A stretch of 64,000 nucleotides of DNA, from NCBI GenBank assembly GCA_029249345.1, contig JAQWHM010000001.1:248001-312000 (forward strand). Direction: 5' to 3'. The position numbers and the translations under genes were made by a program. The notes beneath the pieces were generated by a model, which was not told the DNA's origin, searched no databases, and worked only from the letters and a program-made list of their open reading frames with translations. Origin of the DNA: UBA10348 sp002469915. Lineage in GTDB: Bacteria; Bacteroidota; Rhodothermia; Rhodothermales; UBA10348. Below are positions 26,555 through 33,795 of this stretch, piece after piece. The stretch's first letter is position 1; each line of letters opens with the position of its first letter.

Positions 26555-27650
26555 ACCCATCTCATCCGATGCGCCTCGCCCTGAAAGGCCTGTTTGGGTC
26601 GTTCAACTCACTATTTTTGCCGGGATCTTTGGATTTCTGCTGCTTGCTGTCCCGCCTATCATAGATATCGTCCGGGTTTTTCTCCCGGATGAAGTCGACC
26701 CTCGTGGACAACTTGATCTATATGCCGATTCCCCTTGGGCGGAGACTCATTTCGTTGAGTTTAATAACCTCGAAACAGAATACTACGACTTCATTGGATG
26801 GCGACGCAAAGCCTTCGACGGCGAAACCATTCATATTGGTGCAGATGGAATCCGTTCTACCGCGCCCTCTTCTGAACCAGCAGATTCAGCAGAAACCGTT
26901 TACTTCATGGGCGGCTCTGTCGTTTGGGGCACTGGATCAAGAGATCAGAATACGATTGCGTCCATTTATGCGCGAGAAACAGGCTCGGTTGTAACGAATT
27001 ACGGCGAATCCGCCTGGATTGCTCAGCAGTCCACCAATCTGTTAATCAGATTGTACTCCCAAAAAAGGAGTGCAGATCGTGTGTATTCTATTGATGGCGT
27101 AAATGAGGTGCTGCATAAATGCCGAGCGGAAAACGCCCCCTTATCCGGCGGCCGGGAGCAGCGGTTTCGCTCCTTGATTGCATCACCCAAACCCCTGACG
27201 ACGCTCTATGCCGTTCGTCCACTTCTTTTTATGCTATCCGAATTACGGCGCGCAATCGCACCATCTCCGGATCCATCTGCTTTATTTGACTGTGATACCA
27301 ACCCAGAAAAAGCCGAACAGATTGCGCGGAATTTGGTGGTGAATTGGATGGCATCACGTGATCTAGTGGAGGCCAACGGTGGCCGTTTCATCCCCGTACT
27401 TCAGCCGGTCGCTTATTTGGGTTCACCGTCCGTCGAACACCTTCCAGAAATCAACGATGTGAGCCCGCTCGGACACCAATTCCAGACGGTTTACCCGATC
27501 ATTATCCAGATACTGAACGAAACGGACCTTAGTTGGCTAGACCTTACTGATGTTTTTGATTCTACGCCAAGAGTTTACATCGACTTCTGCCATGTGGTAT
27601 CTTCGGGTAACTCCGTATTGGTCGATCGTCTTCTCTCAAGTAAAGAATGA
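26541..27650 (+). CDS. SGNH/GDSL-hydrolase-like membrane-anchored protein
   Basis: A 369-residue protein with one N-terminal transmembrane helix (residues ~20-45) and an extracytoplasmic SGNH-like domain. The serine block is FMGGSVVWGTGS and the terminal DFCHVVSSGN matches the DxxH end of this fold. Such proteins recur next to NodU-type carbamoyltransferases, DUF5989 and SxtJ proteins and may modify or remove acyl groups on a surface glycan; substrate unknown. It begins inside the sulfatase gene and its stop overlaps the DUF5989 start (ATGA), so the whole set is one operon. Confidence 0.75.
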   Translation: MMPDKPISSDAPRPERPVWVVQLTIFAGIFGFLLLAVPPIIDIVRVFLPDEVDPRGQLDLYADSPWAETHFVEFNNLETEYYDFIGWRRKAFDGETIHIGADGIRSTAPSSEPADSAETVYFMGGSVVWGTGSRDQNTIASIYARETGSVVTNYGESAWIAQQSTNLLIRLYSQKRSADRVYSIDGVNEVLHKCRAENAPLSGGREQRFRSLIASPKPLTTLYAVRPLLFMLSELRRAIAPSPDPSALFDCDTNPEKAEQIARNLVVNWMASRDLVEANGGRFIPVLQPVAYLGSPSVEHLPEINDVSPLGHQFQTVYPIIIQILNETDLSWLDLTDVFDSTPRVYIDFCHVVSSGNSVLVDRLLSSKE

Positions 27651-27799
27651 TATCAAAGCTCAAAGCAATTGCCGGATTTCTCAAAACGCGAAGGAAGTAT
27701 TGGATGCTTCCTATTGTCCTAACGCTGTTGATTCTGAGCGTGCTGCTTGTTTTTGCTGAGGGCAGTGCTCTCGCTCCGTTTATTTACGCTTTGTTTTAG
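27647..27799 (+). CDS. DUF5989 family small membrane protein
   Basis: A 50-residue single-span membrane protein whose ATG overlaps the SGNH stop as ATGA. The basic start MISKLKAIAGFLKTRRKYWM is followed by a hydrophobic segment (LPIVLTLLILSVLLVFAEG) and ends ALAPFIYALF. This layout and the terminal S-x-x-A-P-F-I-Y motif are those of DUF5989, found beside O-carbamoyltransferases and SxtJ proteins. The role is unknown; it may be a small subunit of the carbamoyltransferase assembly and may correspond to the short SxtK protein of saxitoxin clusters, which I could not verify. Confidence 0.85.
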   Translation: MISKLKAIAGFLKTRRKYWMLPIVLTLLILSVLLVFAEGSALAPFIYALF

Positions 27800-27866
27800 A
27801 CCTAGAAGCCATAATTAGGGCTTCTAACCGGTTTACCTTCATTTTCGATACCAGATCTAGAATCTC

Positions 27867-29687
27867 TTGCCCACTTTTATCCTCGGGATCTCTGCCTATT
27901 ACCACGACTCTGCAGCATGCATTGTACGTGATGGAGAAGTTGTGGCAGCAGCTCAGGAAGAACGTTTTACTCGGATTAAACATGATCACCGCTTCCCTAA
28001 AAACGCAGTTCAATATTGCCTAAAAGCGGCTGGCATTACAGCCGAAGAAGTGGATCACGTCGCGTTTTACGACAAGCCATGGCTCAAATTCGAACGACTG
28101 CTTGAAACGTATGTCGCATTTGCACCAGCTGGGCTTCCCTCTTTCATTAAGTCCATGCCATTGTGGTTGAAAGAGAAGCTTTGGATGGAAGACTCCATAA
28201 AAAAGGATATCGGCTACGAAGGTGATGTCTTTTTCCCAGAACATCATCAGTCCCATGCTGCGTCTGCCTTTTACCCTTCTCCTTACGAGCGCGCTGCCGT
28301 CCTGACACTCGATGGTGTCGGTGAGTGGGCAACTACATCTTGGGGAGTTGCTCATGGCAATACGATGACCCCGCTGGGCGAAATTCGTTTTCCCCATAGC
28401 ATTGGGCTGCTCTATTCCGCATTCACGTATTACACGGGATTCAAAGTTAATTCCGGCGAATACAAGGTGATGGGCTTGGCCCCTTACGGCGAGCCCAAAT
28501 ACAAGGACCTGATTCTCGAGCACTTGGTGGACCTCAAAGAAGACGGGTCTTTCCGCATGGACATGCGGTATTTTAATTACTGTCAGGGCCTAACGATGAC
28601 ATCGCCCCGGTTCCATCGCTTGTTTGGAGCAGAACCCCGTCAGCCTGAATCCGAAATCACCCAACGTGAAATGGATCTAGCTCGGTCGGTTCAGGAAGTG
28701 GTGGAAGAAATTATCATCCGCATTGCCAGACATGTCCGTAAAGAAACAGGTGAGCGGTATCTCTGTCTTGCGGGTGGCGTAGCACTCAACTGCGTGGCAA
28801 ATGGGAAGCTACTGCGCGAAGGCATTTTTGATGACATTTGGATCCAGCCTGCCGCCGGTGATGCGGGTGGAGCTCTCGGAGCGGCTTTGTTCATCTGGTA
28901 TCAACATCTCGGTAACCCACGAGAAGTCGAAGCCGGTGTAAAAGACTTGCAAAGTGGCTCTTATTTGGGCCCCTCGTACGAAGACGCTGCGATTAAGGAA
29001 TGGGCTTCACTAAATGGAGCTGTAGGGACCCCGCTCGAAGACGACGAGCTCATGGGACGGTCTGCTGAATTACTCGATGATGGCAAGGTAATTGGGTGGT
29101 TTCAAGGCCGTATGGAATTTGGACCGCGCGCACTTGGTGGGCGGAGCATCTTGGGCGACGCCCGCAATACGGACATGCAGACTACGCTCAATTTGAAGAT
29201 CAAATTTCGTGAGTCTTTTCGCCCTTTTGCCCCCTCCTGTCTCGAATCTGACGTCTCTGAGCTCTTCGAATTGGATCGACCATCACCGTATATGTTGATG
29301 GTGGCTCCCGTGAATAAGGAACGCTGCATACCGATGCCGGACAACGAGTTATTCGGTATCGAACAACTCAGAGTACAGCGTTCGGACGTACCGGCCATCA
29401 CCCATGTAGATTATTCAGCTCGCGTTCAGACCATTGATGGCGTACACAACAAACGCTTCCACGATCTGATTGCTCGTTTTAAAGACAAAACGGGTTATGG
29501 CGTTGTAGTCAACACCTCGTTCAACGTGCGCGGCGAACCGATCGTTTGCTCGTTAGACGATGCATATATCTGCTTTATGCGCACCGAAATGGATGTACTC
29601 GTGCTGGGTAATATGCTCTTCCTTAAAGAAGACCAGCCCGAGTTTAAGGATCACGATGATTGGCGCAAGACCTACGCCCTAGACTAA
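27867..29687 (+). CDS. O-carbamoyltransferase (NodU/CmcH family)
   Basis: A 606-residue carbamoyltransferase that forms carbamoyl-adenylate and transfers the carbamoyl group to a hydroxyl, usually of a sugar. The N-terminal ASKHA-type domain starts FILGISAYYHDSAACIV with the iron-binding HxxxH pattern in EHHQSHAASAFY; the YrdC-like C-terminal domain includes GWFQGRMEFGPRALGGRSIL and NTSFNVRGEPIV. The start is TTG at 27867: an in-frame stop at 27858 excludes anything upstream and homologs begin at this point. Neighbours SGNH, DUF5989 and SxtJ suggest decoration of a surface glycan or lipid. Confidence 0.94.
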   Translation: MPTFILGISAYYHDSAACIVRDGEVVAAAQEERFTRIKHDHRFPKNAVQYCLKAAGITAEEVDHVAFYDKPWLKFERLLETYVAFAPAGLPSFIKSMPLWLKEKLWMEDSIKKDIGYEGDVFFPEHHQSHAASAFYPSPYERAAVLTLDGVGEWATTSWGVAHGNTMTPLGEIRFPHSIGLLYSAFTYYTGFKVNSGEYKVMGLAPYGEPKYKDLILEHLVDLKEDGSFRMDMRYFNYCQGLTMTSPRFHRLFGAEPRQPESEITQREMDLARSVQEVVEEIIIRIARHVRKETGERYLCLAGGVALNCVANGKLLREGIFDDIWIQPAAGDAGGALGAALFIWYQHLGNPREVEAGVKDLQSGSYLGPSYEDAAIKEWASLNGAVGTPLEDDELMGRSAELLDDGKVIGWFQGRMEFGPRALGGRSILGDARNTDMQTTLNLKIKFRESFRPFAPSCLESDVSELFELDRPSPYMLMVAPVNKERCIPMPDNELFGIEQLRVQRSDVPAITHVDYSARVQTIDGVHNKRFHDLIARFKDKTGYGVVVNTSFNVRGEPIVCSLDDAYICFMRTEMDVLVLGNMLFLKEDQPEFKDHDDWRKTYALD

Positions 29688-29701
29688 AAAACCGGCTACT
29701 T

Positions 29702-30112
29702 ATGCCCTTACAAAACGACAAAAAAGAGCTGCGGAAATTTGGCTACGTCATGGCTGGAGCATTCGCCCTGCTTGCTTCCTTACTATGGTGGAAGAATGAT
29801 TTTGCGTCTTGGTCCACCTACCCCGTAATTTTTGGTAGTCTGAGCGCTCTATTTCTGACCATCGGGCTCCTCATTCCCATGCTTCTCAGCCCCATAGAAT
29901 GGGCCTGGATGAAGCTGGCACATGTCATGGGATTTGTCATGACGAGGTTCATCTTGACCGTCACATATGTTCTGATCATTGTCCCAACCGGTTTAATTTT
30001 CAAATTAATGGGAAAAGATCTTCTAGACAGAAAGCTGAATAAGAACGCGGAAAGCTATTGGATCTCTGCCGAATCAGATGGTCCTTGGACGCGTCCAGAC
30101 AAGCCGTACTAG
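29702..30112 (+). CDS. SxtJ family membrane protein
   Basis: A 136-residue membrane protein with two pairs of hydrophobic helices (about 13-60 and 72-110). The arrangement, the central SPIEWAWMKLAHVMGFVMTR block and the KDLLDRKLNK segment with a terminal SYWxxR-like end (ESYWISAESDG) match the SxtJ family. It follows the carbamoyltransferase by 14 bases. Its biochemical role is unknown; constant linkage with NodU-type enzymes suggests a membrane platform for them. The ATG at 29702 is preferred to an earlier ATG at 29660 that lies inside the upstream gene. Confidence 0.85.
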   Translation: MPLQNDKKELRKFGYVMAGAFALLASLLWWKNDFASWSTYPVIFGSLSALFLTIGLLIPMLLSPIEWAWMKLAHVMGFVMTRFILTVTYVLIIVPTGLIFKLMGKDLLDRKLNKNAESYWISAESDGPWTRPDKPY

Positions 30113-30216
30113 ATTTTTCTCATCTTATCATTCTGATATGATATAGACCCCTTTTCATGTTGGCAAGGTTCTTGAAGTAGTGTCCATTCAATATCGTCAC
30201 TACCTGGATACCACTC

Positions 30217-30999
30217 ATGGGCATCACCACCCATTGGGCTACAAAAAGGTCGCTTAAAACCTTTTTAGCCTGCTTTTTGATTACCTCTGTCTCTTCAATT
30301 CTACCTGTTCTTGCACAAGTCTCTCCAACTGCGGATGGGCGTGTCATTTTGATAACAGTAGACGGAATGAGATCCGATGTGATACAATCCTTCGGTCCTG
30401 AGTTACTTCCCGGATTTCATCGACTGATGCAGGAGGGCTCTTCGACGCTAAATGCTCGACCAGATCCGGAGTTTTCACTTACCCTCCCTAATCATACCTC
30501 AATGTTTACCGGACGGTATGTAGGAGATCTGGAAGGACACAACTGGTATGAAAACACCGATATGCCTTCTAACGAAACGCTTCATAACAACAAAGGCGAG
30601 TACGTAGCCAGTCCGTTTGGAGACATAGAGATCAAGATCACAGGACTCCGCCCGGGTGAAAAATTATTTGAAGAATTACTTATCGGCGATAACGTCTCTG
30701 CGACAACCCACCCTTTGATTTCTTGCGCAGAAGAGTCTTATCCAAATAGACTCGAATTAGAACAAGGTCTTCTCGCATTATCAGCCGCCATCGACCAACA
30801 AGACAGCCGTGCAGCCAGAGTGCACTTATTACGGCTTGTTCCGAGCTTTACACCGACGTCAAAAAATGTAGACCACCTACTAGAAGACAATTCACCTAGG
30901 CAAACAAGTGGAAACTTTGCCACTGATAAATCTGCAGCAAAACCTATTTCACGATCTAACGGATTGTCCGGTATTCAATTTGAACACGGGAAAATTTAA
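30217..30999 (+). pseudogene. Chimeric ORF: phosphodiesterase N-terminus joined to FlaA1/WbpM-type epimerase C-terminus
   Basis: An open 260-codon frame made of two unrelated partial genes. Residues 1-~132 have a signal peptide and then the start of a type I phosphodiesterase/nucleotide pyrophosphatase: VILITVDGMRSD (metal Asp) and SLTLPNHTSMFTGRY (nucleophile Thr/metal region), ending at LHNNKGEYVAS where the family continues with the rest of its catalytic domain. From residue ~133 the text is the C-terminus of a FlaA1/WbpM/CapD-type NDP-sugar dehydratase: GDIEIKITGLRPGEKLFEEL and a terminal L-x-L-V-P. The switch at about nt 30613 is abrupt and in frame. Neither half can fold as an enzyme. 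A genomic deletion is the simplest reading. Confidence 0.85.
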
Positions 31000-31058
31000 T
31001 AAGGACGGCTTGGTTAATACCTGATGGGGGCTATCAACGCTACTAACTACGCCCCAGC

Positions 31059-32105
31059 TTATTTCATTTCCTGCTTCGCAATGCGCAGATCAGACTCGAC
31101 CATTTCTTGGGTCATAGAGGCCAAGTCATACTCGTGCGTCCATCCAAGCTTCGTTTTCGCTTTCGTTGGGTCTCCTAGCAATTCCTCAACTTCCGCCGGT
31201 CGATAGTAGCGTGGATCAACTGAGATCACGGTTTTTCCAGTTGCCGTGTCTATTCCGATTTCATCTGGGCCTGTCCCCTCAAATCGAAGAGATATGCCCG
31301 CGGCTTTGAAGGCGTTCAGACAAAAATCGCGAACCGTGGTCATAACGCCTGTCGCCAAGACGAAATCTTCGGGTTTGTCTTGTTGCAGCATGAGCCACAT
31401 ACCTCGAACATAGTCTTTAGCATGCCCCCAATCGCGCTGTGCATCCAAATTGCCCAAGTACAACATGTCTTGGGTGCCTAGACTAATTCGCGCGGCAGCC
31501 CGGGTAATTTTCCGGGTCACAAACGTCTCTCCACGAATTGGGCTCTCATGGTTGAACAAAATGCCGTTACAGGCAAACATGTCGTAGGCCTCTCGGTAAT
31601 TGACCGTAATCCAGTAGCCATACAATTTGGCAACGGCGTACGGAGACCGGGGATAAAAGGGGGTGGTTTCCCGCTGGGGGACTTCTTGAACCAGTCCATA
31701 CAGCTCCGAGGTAGAAGCCTGATAGAACTTCGTATCCTTCTCTCTACCGATGATGCGAATCGCCTCCAACAACCGAAGCACACCCAGCGCATCGGTATTG
31801 GCCGTGTATTCAGGCATATCAAAACTAACCTGAACGTGACTCTGGGCACCCAGATTATAAATCTCGTCTGGCTGAACTTCCTGAACAATCCGAATCAGAT
31901 TGGCTGAGTCGGTTAGATCTCCATAATGTAAATGGAATCTTGATTCCGCTATGTGAGGATCTTTATACAGATGATCAATCCGAGCTGTATTGAACGAACT
32001 GGAACGGCGCTTGAGGCCATGGACTTCATACCCTTCAGCAAGTAAAAGCTCGGACAAATAAGCTCCGTCTTGGCCTGTTGTACCGGTAATGAGTGCTTTT
32101 TTCAT
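31059..32105 (-). CDS. gmd: GDP-mannose 4,6-dehydratase
   Basis: A 348-residue extended SDR that converts GDP-mannose to GDP-4-keto-6-deoxymannose, the precursor of GDP-fucose, GDP-rhamnose and GDP-perosamine. The NADP-binding TGTTGQDGAYL is at residues 8-18; the active-site set lies in STSELYG (Thr, Glu) and YPRSPYAVAK (Tyr, Lys). GILFNHESPIRGETFVTRKI is a Gmd hallmark. The ATG at 32105 gives the conserved start MKKALITG; the frame runs open to 32150. The gene looks intact although it sits in a decayed polysaccharide locus. No fcl, rmd or perosamine-specific partner is certain. Confidence 0.95.
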   Translation of the reverse strand: MKKALITGTTGQDGAYLSELLLAEGYEVHGLKRRSSSFNTARIDHLYKDPHIAESRFHLHYGDLTDSANLIRIVQEVQPDEIYNLGAQSHVQVSFDMPEYTANTDALGVLRLLEAIRIIGREKDTKFYQASTSELYGLVQEVPQRETTPFYPRSPYAVAKLYGYWITVNYREAYDMFACNGILFNHESPIRGETFVTRKITRAAARISLGTQDMLYLGNLDAQRDWGHAKDYVRGMWLMLQQDKPEDFVLATGVMTTVRDFCLNAFKAAGISLRFEGTGPDEIGIDTATGKTVISVDPRYYRPAEVEELLGDPTKAKTKLGWTHEYDLASMTQEMVESDLRIAKQEMK

Positions 32106-32282
32106 GAGGTCCGTATCGTTTTCTATTAACATGGTTGGGGTAATCGTCACACCAGAGCCCTTAAGTTAATCAATGACCTCGGTTAAAGGAATGACCAATA
32201 GGTAGAACGTGGTGGATCAAACAGGTCCACCAGAAAAATGTACAGTTGTTTTGTGCCGGTCCAATCCCGAATAGCCCAGGAT

Positions 32283-33569
32283 CTACTTTGAAATACGGCT
32301 TTGTACGCTCGGTTGAATGCTATTGGGTACTGTCTTCCTGGAGCGCGCTGGTCTGTCAGCTCGACTAACTTTTTTCGTTGCCCTTGCTGCTTGATTCATG
32401 ACCTCTATCACGCGATCTGCCATTTCATTGGTCATTTGCGGATAAATAGGTAACGAGATTTCCGAATTACTCATCGAGACAGCTTGCGGAACGGAGGAGC
32501 TCGAATAGCCTAACTCTTTGAAGAGGGTTAGTTCTGGCAAGGGAATGAAATGGACGTTTACGGCTACGTCTTGCGCGGCCGCAAAATCAATTATCTCATC
32601 TCGTTGAGCAACCCACTCTGGATGAAGGCGAACGGCAAATAGATGATACGATGACTGGCGGGTATCCAATTGACTGACCGGCATCCTGAAGAACGCATGG
32701 TCCAACCCACTTTCATAGCGCTCAAATATTTCGCGTCGTCTCCTCAACGCACTTGGGTATGTTACAATCTGCCCAAGGCCGATGGCAGCACAGATGTCAG
32801 GCATGTTCATTTTCATGCCATCCGTGACGATATCATATCGCCAGCCTCCCGCTTTACTCTTTGCAAACGCATCTTTAGTCTGGCCATTAAGCCGATGAAG
32901 CGTAAACCATTTCTCTTCTAATTCTACCTCAAACCATGGAGGTAAATTTAACACGATCATGCCACCCTCAGCCGTAGTTAAGTTCTTTACGGCGTGGGTA
33001 GAATAGATTGTAATATCTCCCCCCATTGCTGCCGATAATCCATTCCAACGTGCTCCCAAAGAATGCGCGGCATCCGTTAAGATGGCAATCCGACCAAATT
33101 TTTCCTGAATTCGGCTGGTTGGCTCAAATTCGTCCGCAGCCGCCTCTACCTCGGCTCGAATAGCCGAGTAATCCGCCGGTAGGCCACCAAAATCTACGGG
33201 GATGATCGCCTTAGTGCGCTCTGTGATCAAGGCACTAAGCTTCTTAGGATCAAGGCAAAAGTCATCTCCGGAATCGCACATCACCGGTGTTGCTCCGGCA
33301 TGTAAGACGCTCAAGGCCGTGGCTGCATACGTATAAGCCGGAATAATCACCTCATCGCCTGGCTGAATACCCAGCCACTTTAGGGCCAGAATAGCTCCTG
33401 AAGACCATGAATTAACTGCTATGGACGCTTGGCCTTCCGTGTAAGCTGTAAACTCCTGTTCCAGTGCGCGCGACTTAGGACCGGTAGTAATCCAACCAGA
33501 TTCCAACACTTCTTGAACGTGCTGAAAGACCTGATCTGTAATAAAGGGAGGTGAAAAAGGAATTTTCAT
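32283..33569 (-). CDS. DegT/DnrJ/EryC1/StrS family nucleotide-sugar aminotransferase
   Basis: A 428-residue PLP enzyme that aminates a keto-sugar nucleotide. Lys195 in STHAVKNLTTAEGG forms the internal aldimine; TDAAHSLGA holds the Asp that binds the pyridine nitrogen; IPAYTYAATA and QPGDEVI are family blocks. The start at 33569 (MKIPFSPPFI) matches homologs; the frame is open to 33713. The last ~35 residues are basic and Ser/Arg-rich and exceed the family's usual end. With gmd next door it could make GDP-perosamine, but the KNLTTAEGG subgroup also includes enzymes acting on other sugars, so no specific product is assigned. Confidence 0.88.
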   Translation of the reverse strand: MKIPFSPPFITDQVFQHVQEVLESGWITTGPKSRALEQEFTAYTEGQASIAVNSWSSGAILALKWLGIQPGDEVIIPAYTYAATALSVLHAGATPVMCDSGDDFCLDPKKLSALITERTKAIIPVDFGGLPADYSAIRAEVEAAADEFEPTSRIQEKFGRIAILTDAAHSLGARWNGLSAAMGGDITIYSTHAVKNLTTAEGGMIVLNLPPWFEVELEEKWFTLHRLNGQTKDAFAKSKAGGWRYDIVTDGMKMNMPDICAAIGLGQIVTYPSALRRRREIFERYESGLDHAFFRMPVSQLDTRQSSYHLFAVRLHPEWVAQRDEIIDFAAAQDVAVNVHFIPLPELTLFKELGYSSSSVPQAVSMSNSEISLPIYPQMTNEMADRVIEVMNQAARATKKVSRADRPARSRKTVPNSIQPSVQSRISK

Positions 33570-33795
33570 CGGTGGCTCAAAGATATAGGGGTGAGGCTGG
33601 TAGGGAAGGTATCGGCCACTTCCCTGATTTTTTAACTCCACCACACCACTGGACAACCTATCTATTCGGTTAGGTTTTGCCACGTCAGGGGTGGCCAGCG
33701 CAGCAGTATCCACCGCGGCAGGGTTGCCACCGCAGCAATGCTGTTAAGTTTGATGGTTTTTCTCCATATTGCCTTCCCACCAAAACCCTGCAAGT

